Below are positions 5,267-11,004 of a DNA stretch of 11,155 nucleotides, piece after piece. The notes under the pieces were generated by a model that made no database searches, was not told where the DNA came from, and saw only the letters and a program-made list of their open reading frames with translations. Position numbers and translations under genes: made by a program. This DNA is from CAKSXP01 sp964539115. Its GTDB lineage: Bacteria > Bacillota > Clostridia > Oscillospirales > Oscillospiraceae. Numbering within the stretch: the first letter of the stretch is position 1; every line of letters begins with the position of its first letter. The stretch covers positions 1-11,155 of the forward strand of contig CAZIHY010000068.1 of NCBI GenBank assembly GCA_964539115.1, in the 5' to 3' direction.

Positions 5267-7255
5267 TCATATCAACTTTTTCAGCTCTTCTATGCTGTCC
5301 ACAGGCGCTGCGCAGGTATTTCCACGGCACAGGTAGTATCGTGCACCGACGGACGGAACGGGATATTCCGCGGTGAAGGGGGCCAACGCTGCCAGGCGTG
5401 ATTCGTCAGCCGGGGTTTTCACCAGGACGGTGAGCCCGGTGCGAGGCTCTTCCCTTAGAAACCTCATTAGCTCTTCCGGGATCCTTTCGGCAGTGCAGAT
5501 AAGTTCCGCTGACGGCCACAGCTCTTCGAGCAGCATGAGGAGCGTGAAGCTGTGTCCTGACGGGTAGCTGCTGATGGCCCCGGCCAGATAGGAAAGCTGC
5601 TTGTCGGCATATTCCCGCCATCGGCCCTCTCCGGTCAGGCGCGCCAGTCTGGAAAGCACCAGCGCAGCTGCGGCGTTGCCCGAGGGCATAGCGCCGTCGT
5701 AGACCTCCTTCGTGCGGGTTATGAGCTGCTCTGCATCCTTTGCATAGAAATAGAAGCCGCCCTGTTCCTCGTCAAAAAACAGCTCCGTCATCAGCTCTGC
5801 CAGAGAATGTGCCTGTTCCAGATGCTCAGTGTGAAAGCCGGCGCTGAAGAGCTCCAGCAGCCCCCAGGCGAAAAAGGCGTAATCCTCAAGCTTGCCCTCA
5901 TGGGCAGCCTCGCCGTCGCGCCAGCGGGCCAGCAGGCGGCCGTCATTTTCCCTGAGGTTCTTTTGAATGAAATCTGACGCCCGCTCCGCGGCCTCCAGAT
6001 ATCGCTGTTTATTCAAAACCAGTCCCGCTCTGGCAAGGGCTGCTATCATGAGACCGTTCCAGGATGTGAGAACTTTATCGTCGCGGTGGAGATGTGTCCG
6101 GCCTTTTCGGTATTCGGATACCTTCATCCGAAGTTCTTCCATTCCCCACGGCGCCTGTTCCCAGTCCGGAGTACTGATAAGATTGGGGATGCTCTTTCCC
6201 TCAAAATTTCCGGATTTGGTTATACCGAACCAGCTGCAGAAACGTTCCGCAGCTTCCCGTCCCAAAACCCCATGCAGCTCTCCTGGCGAGAAAACATAGT
6301 ATTTTCCCTCCACGCCGTCGCTGTCTGCGTCCTGTCCGCAATAGAAGCCGCCCTGTTCGTCCGTCAGCTCTGCGAGAACATAGTCCAGAGTGCGGCAGAC
6401 CACATCCCTGTAATAGCCTCGTCGTGTCTGCTGATAGGCTTCCGTGTAGGCGAGGGCCAGCAGTGCGTTGTCATAAAGCATTTTCTCGAAATGCGGCACC
6501 AGCCACTGACGGTCGGTGGAGTACCGGGAAAAGCCTCCGCCAACGTGGTCAAAAAGACCGCCGCGATACATATGCTCCAGCGTTTGCTCCGCCATCTCCA
6601 GTGCGCGCGTTGAGCCGGTCAAACCGGCATAACGCAGAAGGAAAAGCAGATTGTGCGCGGTTGGAAATTTTGGTGCGCTGCCGAAGCCGCCCCAATGCTT
6701 GTCAAAGCTCCGGTCGAACAGGGAAAAGCCCGCCTCGACAAGCTCCCGGCCGGGCTGGCCGGCTGCGTTCTTTTCCGTCTTGCGGAGATGCTCGGTCAGC
6801 GTGTTTCCGATAGCAATAAGCTCCCCGCGGCTTTCCTGCCAGAGATGTGCCGCCTGCTCCAGCAGTGACAACAGCTGCTGTTTGGGCAGATAGGTCCCCG
6901 CCCAAAAGGGCTTTTGTTCCGGGGTTAAAAGCACTGTGAGGGGCCAGCCGCCAGAACCGTTCATCGCGATACAGGCGGCCATATAAACGGAGTCCACATC
7001 GGGGCGTTCCTCGCGATCCACTTTTATAGGGATAAACGAACGGTTGAGTTCGGCCGCTACAGTTTTATCCTCGAAGGATTCGTGGGCCATAACGTGGCAC
7101 CAGTGACAAGTGGAGTATCCGATGCTCAGGAAGATGGGCCGGTCTATCCTCCGTGCTTCTTCGAAAGCTCCGGCGCTCCATGGCCGCCAGTCCACGGGGT
7201 TCTCCGCGTGCTGGAGCAGATAGGGTGATTTTTCATGTTGCAGTTGATTTGGCAT
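5267..7255 (-). CDS. YyaL/DUF255 thioredoxin-fold and six-hairpin glycosidase-like protein
   Basis: A 662-residue protein of the YyaL (mammalian SPATA20) family. The N-terminal thioredoxin-like DUF255 domain (about 1-165) opens with the signature NQLQHEKSPYLLQHAENPVDW and contains STCHWCHVM with Cys50 and Cys53, then the conserved DREERPDVDSVYM and GGWPLTVLLTPE. The rest is an alpha/alpha-barrel of the glycosidase or N-acylglucosamine epimerase type (GGFGSAPKFP, GGGFSRYSTD, VPHFEKMLYDNALL, DADSDGVEGKYY, LTSWNGLMIAALARA). The length is normal for bacterial members. No reaction is established; a cytoplasmic redox or sugar-related role is only inferred. Start: ATG at 7255 has AAAGGA 7 bases upstream; the frame extends 18 codons further up into the preceding gene without family similarity. 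It overlaps the tocopherol cyclase-like gene by 23 bases, so the two are cotranscribed. Confidence 0.93.
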   Translation of the reverse strand: MPNQLQHEKSPYLLQHAENPVDWRPWSAGAFEEARRIDRPIFLSIGYSTCHWCHVMAHESFEDKTVAAELNRSFIPIKVDREERPDVDSVYMAACIAMNGSGGWPLTVLLTPEQKPFWAGTYLPKQQLLSLLEQAAHLWQESRGELIAIGNTLTEHLRKTEKNAAGQPGRELVEAGFSLFDRSFDKHWGGFGSAPKFPTAHNLLFLLRYAGLTGSTRALEMAEQTLEHMYRGGLFDHVGGGFSRYSTDRQWLVPHFEKMLYDNALLALAYTEAYQQTRRGYYRDVVCRTLDYVLAELTDEQGGFYCGQDADSDGVEGKYYVFSPGELHGVLGREAAERFCSWFGITKSGNFEGKSIPNLISTPDWEQAPWGMEELRMKVSEYRKGRTHLHRDDKVLTSWNGLMIAALARAGLVLNKQRYLEAAERASDFIQKNLRENDGRLLARWRDGEAAHEGKLEDYAFFAWGLLELFSAGFHTEHLEQAHSLAELMTELFFDEEQGGFYFYAKDAEQLITRTKEVYDGAMPSGNAAAALVLSRLARLTGEGRWREYADKQLSYLAGAISSYPSGHSFTLLMLLEELWPSAELICTAERIPEELMRFLREEPRTGLTVLVKTPADESRLAALAPFTAEYPVPSVGARYYLCRGNTCAAPVDSIEELKKLI

Positions 7256-8153
7256 TATGATTCCTTTCATTAGCATATTCAAAGCTGGCCCGGTGGTCTG
7301 TGTGTTCAAACAGAAGCTCGTCTCCGTACCAAAAACGGTATCTCAATTTGGCGCAGAGGCTTTCATGTATGGTGCGGCCCATATTTCCCTGCACGGGGGC
7401 CCTTAAGGGTTGTCCGCGGCCTTCAAGCAGCTCCACGGCCAGGCGGTGTTTTCCCTGTCGGATAACAGCGCCGTTATGGGACCACTGTTCTATACGTACG
7501 CCCCGATAGGTGGCCAGACGGTATTCCCGCCCGTTGTCAAACACAGAACAGATGCAGCCGGTGAAGCTTCCCAGCGGCAGGGGAATAGTGGCGATCGAGA
7601 GCATAAGGCTGCCGCGTTGCGGCTCGCGCCAGGAGCACTGGGTCCAAAGATAGGAGCTGGGGAAAGAGCAGCCGCGGTCGGTCTCGATATATCCTATGCC
7701 GTCTGAAAAGTCTATAATGCTTCCGTTAAGCTCCAGCGTTCCCTCCAGCAGGTGTCCCATACTGATGACCCCGTGGGAACACTCCATTTCCGACAGGTAC
7801 CGGAACGGGCCCATTATGTCGGATCTGAGGCAGGTGAACGGTCCGCAGCGCAGAGCGCCGTGAAGCGAAAGGCCGTTTTGTTCAATATTGAGCAGTACTT
7901 CTTCACGACTGAAAAAGTTCTGCCCCATCTTTATCTGAAAATCTTTTTCGGAGGCGTCGAATTCCGCGGCCGGATATTCCAGATACCATGTTTTGTCATC
8001 CGTAATGACCTGAAGAGAGGCGCTGTGCCTTCCGGAACTGTCGATATGGATGGCAGGGATCAGCGCAATGGCGCCGCCCTCATTTGTCTGGAGCTTCAGG
8101 TACCACCCTTCGAAATATGGCCCCTTTTTGTCTTTGCCGTGATAATATCTCAT
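7233..8153 (-). CDS. Tocopherol cyclase-like family protein
   Basis: A 306-residue protein with the family's opening motif YYHGKDKKGPYFEGWYLKLQ (3-22), then a region rich in beta strands with GPF(R)YLSEMECSHGVISMGH, DFSDGIGYIETDRGCSFPSSYLW and the closing EHTDHRASFEY. This is the lipocalin-like fold of plant and cyanobacterial tocopherol cyclases; close relatives are widespread in Firmicutes, which make no tocopherol, so the real substrate is probably another amphipathic or prenylated molecule and is unknown. There is no signal peptide. The ribosome binding site GGTGAG lies 6 bases before the ATG. It is the first gene of the operon with the YyaL-like gene. Only a weak -10-like GATAAT was seen upstream, so the operon promoter is undefined; read-through past the terminator at 8196-8228 is possible. 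Confidence 0.85.
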   Translation of the reverse strand: MRYYHGKDKKGPYFEGWYLKLQTNEGGAIALIPAIHIDSSGRHSASLQVITDDKTWYLEYPAAEFDASEKDFQIKMGQNFFSREEVLLNIEQNGLSLHGALRCGPFTCLRSDIMGPFRYLSEMECSHGVISMGHLLEGTLELNGSIIDFSDGIGYIETDRGCSFPSSYLWTQCSWREPQRGSLMLSIATIPLPLGSFTGCICSVFDNGREYRLATYRGVRIEQWSHNGAVIRQGKHRLAVELLEGRGQPLRAPVQGNMGRTIHESLCAKLRYRFWYGDELLFEHTDHRASFEYANERNHNAKSTAT

Positions 8154-8195
8154 TATAACTCACCCGGGTTGAAATTTCATTATCGATGCAGATGC

Positions 8196-8228
8196 AAAAG
8201 AGGGCTGCGGTTTTGCCCTGCAGCCCTC
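8196..8228 (-). terminator. Rho-independent terminator of the HMA-like/mini-protein unit
   Basis: On the minus strand GAGGGCTGC (8228-8220) pairs perfectly with GCAGCCCTC (8208-8200) around an 11-base loop, followed by TTTT (8199-8196). It lies 5 bases after the stop of the 44-residue gene. Confidence 0.8.
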
Positions 8229-8232
8229 ACAC

Positions 8233-8367
8233 TTAAACATCGTTATTCTGGATAGACTTCTTTTTGGCGTTCCTGTTTTGATTCTGATTTTCGCGGGTCA
8301 GGGGAGTCTGCCCGTTTGCCTTTTTGTTTCTGACTCCCTTGGGGTCAGGCTGACTGTCCTTCGGCAT
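8233..8367 (-). CDS. 44-residue basic, Asn/Gln-rich mini-protein
   Basis: ATG at 8367 with AGGAGCGG just upstream, TAA at 8233-8235. The product starts MPKDSQPDPKG and is almost entirely Lys/Arg/Asn/Gln with no hydrophobic core (for example TRENQNQNRNAKKKS), so it is likely disordered. It lies 11 bases after the 41-residue gene and is similar to it in size and composition (NQN stretches, KK near the end), but lacks the LGPNTKR ending. It may be a spore-associated or nucleic-acid-binding small protein by analogy with other tiny basic clostridial proteins; that is inference only. The terminator right after it marks the end of the operon. Confidence 0.65.
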   Translation of the reverse strand: MPKDSQPDPKGVRNKKANGQTPLTRENQNQNRNAKKKSIQNNDV

Positions 8368-8378
8368 AGTTACCGCTC

Positions 8379-8504
8379 CTATCTTTTGGTATTGGGGCCA
8401 AGCGCCACTTTTTTAGTATTGTGCTGTTGATTTGGATTCTGATTTTTCAGCTGTTCATTATCGCCTGTTTTTTCCTGTGCTTTCTCCTGGCGTTTCTTCG
8501 ACAT
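8379..8504 (-). CDS. CPC_1213-family mini-protein (41 residues)
   Basis: ATG at 8504 with AGGGGGG 7 bases upstream; TAG at 8379-8381. The product begins MSKKRQEKAQEK, is hydrophilic throughout, and ends NTKKVALGPNTKR. The ending KK-x-x-LGPNTKR is the mark of the CPC_1213 family, tiny proteins of unknown function found mainly in clostridia. Its ribosome binding site overlaps the end of the cysteine-free HMA-like gene, so the genes at 8756, 8504 and 8367 form one tight transcription unit. No catalytic or metal-binding residue is present. Confidence 0.75.
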   Translation of the reverse strand: MSKKRQEKAQEKTGDNEQLKNQNPNQQHNTKKVALGPNTKR

Positions 8505-8516
8505 TTGTCTGCCCCC

Positions 8517-8756
8517 CTACATGATGTGGTCTTCGGTTTTGGTATCGAGGATCTTATAACCCATTTTTTCAAGCTGCTTTCCGATTCTGTCGCTTTGGAC
8601 GCCTGAGGTATCGAAATCCACGGCGACACGATTGGTACTGCCGTTGACGCTGACCGATATCACACCAGGCAGGGCGTCCAGTTCCTGTTTGATCGCTTTT
8701 ACGCCATGCTTGCCGTTTATATCGCCAAGATTATAATAGACGCTTGCTTTTGACAT
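8517..8756 (-). CDS. HMA-fold protein lacking the metal-binding cysteines
   Basis: This 79-residue protein follows the pattern of heavy-metal-associated domains: strand SKASVYYNLG, helix GKHGVKAIKQELDALPGV (16-32), strands SVSVNGSTNRVAVDFD (34-49), helix SDRIGKQLEKMGY (55-67), strand KIL. The loop that carries GMxCxxC in metal carriers is here NLGDINGKHG (9-18), and no cysteine occurs anywhere in the protein. It therefore cannot bind Cu(I) in the usual way; a role as a decoy, a partner subunit or a binder of something else is open. ATG 8756 has GAGGTGA upstream; a GTG at 8765 is possible but overlaps that site. It is the first gene of the three-gene minus-strand unit. Confidence 0.8.
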   Translation of the reverse strand: MSKASVYYNLGDINGKHGVKAIKQELDALPGVISVSVNGSTNRVAVDFDTSGVQSDRIGKQLEKMGYKILDTKTEDHIM

Positions 8757-8780
8757 AAAAATCACCTCGCCGTTAGTATG

Positions 8781-8809
8781 AGCATAATTTCCATATTTAT
8801 CACTGTCTA
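8781..8809 (-). promoter_or_regulatory. Promoter of the cysteine-free HMA-like unit, with palindrome at -35
   Basis: On the minus strand TAGACA (8809-8804), a 17-base spacer and TATGCT (8786-8781). The -35 lies within a perfect inverted repeat, CTGTC-TAT-GACAG (8803-8815), a possible operator. The leader would be under 20 bases. Confidence 0.5.
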
Positions 8810-8846
8810 TGACAGCCGGCAGAGAGCGTCGGGTGATAAAATGCCG

Positions 8847-8875
8847 TTGATTTATTCAGAAGCGTATGCTACAAT
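8847..8875 (+). promoter_or_regulatory. Extended -10 promoter of the CxxC HMA gene
   Basis: TTGATT (8847-8852), a 17-base spacer ending TGC, then TACAAT (8870-8875). It diverges from the minus-strand promoter at 8781-8809, with 37 bases between the two -35 elements. It predicts a leader of about 90 bases. Confidence 0.65.
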
Positions 8876-8887
8876 TTTTATAGGAAT

Positions 8888-8916
8888 AAGCAGCCGTGGT
8901 CCGTTAGCGGCTGTTT
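8888..8916 (+). promoter_or_regulatory. Leader hairpin before the CxxC HMA gene
   Basis: AAGCAGCCG (8888-8896) can pair with CGGCTGTTT (8908-8916, one G-T) around an 11-base loop, just after the predicted transcription start, followed by CTTGAAC. It might be an attenuator, a stabilising 5' hairpin or a weak terminator; there is no long T run. Confidence 0.4.
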
Positions 8917-8972
8917 CTTGAACTGCTGGTTAGAGAAAACTAACTGTTTCAGTCTGAAAGGAGATAATATAA

Positions 8973-9227
8973 ATGGAAAAATATACTCTCAAAGTTGAAG
9001 GCATGATGTGCGGAATGTGCGAGAGCCATATAAACGACGCCGTGCGCCGCGCGTTTACAGTCAAAAAAGTCACATCCTCACATTCGAAGGGGGAGACGGT
9101 TATACTATCCGAAAATGAGCTCCCGGAAGATGAACTCAGAAAAACCATAGACGCAACAGGCTATACGGTGCTTTCCGTAAAAGCTGAACCATATGAGAAG
9201 AAGGGGCTGTTCTCCAGATTGCGGTGA
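8973..9227 (+). CDS. HMA-domain metal-binding protein (CopZ-like)
   Basis: An 84-residue protein with one heavy-metal-associated domain. GMMCGMCESH (10-19) carries the GMxCxxC metal site with Cys13 and Cys16; the sequence continues with INDAVRRAF, the conserved VKKVTSSHSKGE (30-41), DELRKTIDATGYTVLSV (53-69) and a basic tail (KKGLFSRLR). Such proteins bind Cu(I) or similar soft metals and pass them to P-type ATPases, but no ATPase, CsoR or CopY gene is in the window. AAAGGAG lies 9 bases before the ATG. Its long tail and the TSSHSKGE segment place it in a clostridial subgroup rather than with Bacillus CopZ, so metal trafficking is likely but the metal is not settled. Confidence 0.85.
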   Translation: MEKYTLKVEGMMCGMCESHINDAVRRAFTVKKVTSSHSKGETVILSENELPEDELRKTIDATGYTVLSVKAEPYEKKGLFSRLR

Positions 9228-9251
9228 TGACGCGCGTTATGACGTACGGGC

Positions 9252-9280
9252 TTGATTTGCCGTTGGTTATATAATATAAT
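9252..9280 (+). promoter_or_regulatory. Promoter of the GyrI-like gene
   Basis: TTGATT (9252-9257), a 17-base spacer and a perfect TATAAT (9275-9280). Transcription would begin near 9287, within the inverted repeat described next. Confidence 0.8.
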
Positions 9281-9301
9281 GCAGTAAAAATTACGCATTA
9301 T
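9276..9301 (+). promoter_or_regulatory. Near-perfect inverted repeat over the GyrI-like transcription start
   Basis: ATAATGC(A)GTAA (9276-9287) and TTACGCATTAT (9291-9301) are 11-base arms that match completely except for one extra A in the left arm, with a 3-base gap. It overlaps the -10 and the start point and ends a few bases before the ribosome binding site, so it could be an operator or an RNA hairpin at the 5' end. Confidence 0.5.
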
Positions 9302-9315
9302 AGGAGTGACGCGGC

Positions 9316-9951
9316 ATGGCATTTGATTTCAAGAAGGAATACAAGGAATTTTATATGCCGAAGGCAAAGCCCGGGATAGTCAGCGTTCCTGCCATGAACT
9401 ATATCGCCGTGCGCGGAAAGGGAGACCCAAACGATGGCAACGGCGCCTATCAGGCAGCGATCGGCGTGCTGTATGCGCTTGCATATACGCTGAAGATGAG
9501 CAAGCTTGGAGATCGGCGTATCGAGGGCTATTTCGATTACGTAGTGCCGCCGCTGGAGGGCTTCTGGTGGCAGGATGGAACGGACGGCATAGACTATACG
9601 AGAAAAGACGAGTTTTGCTGGATATCTGTGATCCGCCTTCCAGATTTTGTAACGCGGGAGGATTTTGACTGGGCTGTTGAAACTGCCTCGCGGAAGAAAA
9701 ATCTCGACTGCACCGCTGCTGAGTTCCTGACTGTCGAGGAGGGACTGTGCGTACAGATTATGCACAACGGATCTTTTGACGGCGAGCCTGCATCTATTGC
9801 GCTGATGGATGCATTCCTTGCGGAGAACGGGTATGAAAACGACTTCACAGACAACCGGCTGCACCACGAGATCTATCTTTCCGACGCGCGTAAGGTCCCG
9901 CCGGAGAGGTGGAGAACGGTAATACGCCATCCTGTGAGAAAAATCAAGTAA
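9316..9951 (+). CDS. GyrI-like domain protein (small-molecule binding or cyclopropanoid hydrolase type)
   Basis: A 211-residue protein with the opening FDFKKEYKEFYMPKAKP (3-19), then VPAMNYIAVRGKGDPND, LYALAYTLKMS, RRIEGYFDYVVPPLEGFWWQ (67-86) and the closing HHEIYLSDARKVPPERW (183-199). These mark the full-length GyrI-like family of Firmicutes, built of two SHS2 repeats around a ligand pocket. Relatives have been reported to hydrolyse cyclopropane-bearing DNA-alkylating compounds of the CC-1065/yatakemycin class, so a detoxifying role is possible; others only bind ligands. There is no DNA-binding domain here. AGGAG lies 10 bases before the ATG. It is followed by the remnant of an MmcQ/YjbR gene 15 bases downstream. 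Confidence 0.88.
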   Translation: MAFDFKKEYKEFYMPKAKPGIVSVPAMNYIAVRGKGDPNDGNGAYQAAIGVLYALAYTLKMSKLGDRRIEGYFDYVVPPLEGFWWQDGTDGIDYTRKDEFCWISVIRLPDFVTREDFDWAVETASRKKNLDCTAAEFLTVEEGLCVQIMHNGSFDGEPASIALMDAFLAENGYENDFTDNRLHHEIYLSDARKVPPERWRTVIRHPVRKIK

Positions 9952-9966
9952 TTTAAGGTAAATGCG

Positions 9967-10083
9967 ATGAACAGATACGAATGGCTGGATGGATACCTGC
10001 TCTCAAAAAAAGGTCATATGCGCTTTTTTGCAAAGCTGACAAAAAAGCTACAGCGGGAGATAGAGGCGCAGGAAACGGCTTGA
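9967..10083 (+). pseudogene. In-frame internally deleted MmcQ/YjbR family gene
   Basis: A 38-residue frame from ATG 9967 to TGA 10081-10083. Its first 16 residues (MNRYEWLDGYLLSKKG) look like the start of MmcQ/YjbR (CyaY-like fold) proteins. Its last 18 (FAKLTKKLQREIEAQETA) look like the C-terminal end of the same family, where a SYRL..AKL.KKLQREI segment is usual. Family members are about 110-120 residues, so roughly 80 residues of the core fold, including the GGKMFA strand, seem to have been lost in frame, with the join near HMRF (17-20). This recognition is from memory and needs an alignment. An AAGG lies upstream, so a mini-peptide may still be made. The -35 of the next gene overlaps its stop codon. 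Confidence 0.6.
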
Positions 10084-10108
10084 CTGTACCGAAGAAAGCG
10101 GATATAAT
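10080..10108 (+). promoter_or_regulatory. Promoter of the PuuD-like gene
   Basis: TTGACT (10080-10085), a 17-base spacer and a perfect TATAAT (10103-10108). It predicts a transcript starting near 10115, with a leader of about 80 bases that holds two hairpins. Confidence 0.8.
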
Positions 10109-10119
10109 AAAAATATAAA

Positions 10120-10174
10120 TGCGGCGGCTGGCCGCAGGGCAACGGCGCCTTCAGTATTTGAAGGTGCCGTTTTG
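10120..10174 (+). promoter_or_regulatory. Two-hairpin leader, possible attenuator
   Basis: Hairpin 1: TGCGGC (10120-10125) with GCCGCA (10131-10136), 5-base loop. Hairpin 2: AACGGCGCCTTCA (10141-10153) with TGAAGGTGCCGTT (10159-10171), 13 bp with one wobble, 5-base loop, followed by TTTTGCTTT. The second is terminator-like, yet lies between a near-consensus promoter and the ribosome binding site. Either it attenuates the downstream gene, or it ends transcripts from the GyrI-like unit and a short RNA from the promoter. No known riboswitch class is recognised. Confidence 0.55.
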
Positions 10175-10194
10175 CTTTATGGAGGATGATCTCT

Positions 10195-10905
10195 ATGAAA
10201 AAACCATTGATCGGCGTTGTGCCGTTGTACGATGGAAAAAGAAATTCATATTGGATGCTGCCGGGCTATATGAAGGGAATAGAGGCCGCGGGAGGCATCC
10301 CTGTTATGATGCCGTTGACGACTGACAGGGAGGTCCTGCGGGCGCTGATGGAACGTTTCGACGGCGTTCTTCTGACCGGCGGGCACGACGTTTCGCCGCT
10401 GCTCTATGGCGAGCCGGTATCCGATCGCTGCGGCGAGATCTGCGATGAGCGCGATGATATGGAGCGTATATTGCTTGACCTCGCGTTGGAAACTGATAAG
10501 ACGGTTTTGGGAATCTGCAGAGGAATACAGTTTCTCAATGTGTATCTCGGCGGTTCGCTGTATCAGGATCTGCCATCGGAGCGCCCGGAGAGCGTAAATC
10601 ATCAGATGACTGCGCCCTATGACCGGACGATTCACGGGGTCAGGGTAGAGCGTGCATCCCCGCTTTATGAACTGCTCGGGAAGGAGGAGCTTGGCGTCAA
10701 CAGCTATCACCACCAGGCGGTAAAGTGCCTTGCACCGGGTCTTGTGCCCATGGCATATTCGGAAGACGGGCTCGTTGAGGCAGTATACCTGCCGGAGAAA
10801 AAATTCATTTGGGCTGTTCAATGGCATCCGGAGTTATCATATAGGACGGATGAGAGCAGCAGAAAGATAATTTACAAATTCGTCGCATCGGCAGCCGCGG
10901 AGTGA
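10195..10905 (+). CDS. Gamma-glutamyl-gamma-aminobutyrate hydrolase family protein (PuuD-like, class I glutamine amidotransferase fold)
   Basis: A 236-residue cytoplasmic hydrolase of the peptidase C26 family. Visible motifs are FDGVLLTGGHDVSPLLYGE (55-73), the nucleophile elbow VLGICRGIQFLNVYLGGSLYQDL (104-126) with Cys108, VNSYHHQAV (168-176), and AVQWHPE (207-213) with His211 and Glu213 completing the triad. The family cleaves gamma-glutamyl amides such as gamma-glutamyl-GABA in putrescine breakdown. No other putrescine gene is nearby, so the true substrate is uncertain. GGAGG at 10181-10185 is 9 bases before the ATG at 10195; the in-frame ATG at 10186 directly abuts that site and is unlikely. 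The stop codon lies in the loop of the terminator hairpin. Confidence 0.92.
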   Translation: MKKPLIGVVPLYDGKRNSYWMLPGYMKGIEAAGGIPVMMPLTTDREVLRALMERFDGVLLTGGHDVSPLLYGEPVSDRCGEICDERDDMERILLDLALETDKTVLGICRGIQFLNVYLGGSLYQDLPSERPESVNHQMTAPYDRTIHGVRVERASPLYELLGKEELGVNSYHHQAVKCLAPGLVPMAYSEDGLVEAVYLPEKKFIWAVQWHPELSYRTDESSRKIIYKFVASAAAE

Positions 10906-10922
10906 TACCGCGGCTGCTTTTT
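10891..10922 (+). terminator. Rho-independent terminator of the PuuD-like gene
   Basis: GCAGCCGCGG (10891-10900) pairs perfectly with CCGCGGCTGC (10908-10917) around a 7-base loop, followed by TTTTT. The 5' arm is within the last codons and the TGA is in the loop. Confidence 0.92.
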
Positions 10923-11004
10923 GATTTTACAATATACAGGTATTCTTTTAGGCAGTAGGAACAAGAAGAAAAAAACCCAAAACCAAAAAGGAGATCCTGA
11001 CACC

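Noticed and set aside
6086..6613. A 175-codon plus-strand frame inside the YyaL-like gene
   Set aside because: Its composition is that of an antisense shadow in GC-rich coding DNA; the minus-strand protein is unmistakable.
8517..9227. A complete copper-resistance operon around the two HMA genes
   Set aside because: No copper ATPase, CsoR, CopY or other metal regulator is present in the window, so only metal-carrier identity of the CxxC protein is claimed.
9298..9930. A 210-codon open frame on the minus strand opposite the GyrI-like gene
   Set aside because: It is the mirror of a clearly recognisable plus-strand gene, has no ribosome binding site and matches no family I know.
10119..10325. 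A plus-strand frame starting in the hairpin leader of the PuuD-like gene
   Set aside because: It runs out of frame through the PuuD-like coding region, has no ribosome binding site, and its N-terminal part is just the hairpin sequence translated.
10246..10827. A 193-codon minus-strand frame opposite the PuuD-like gene
   Set aside because: The plus strand carries all catalytic motifs of a known family; the mirror frame has none and lacks start signals.
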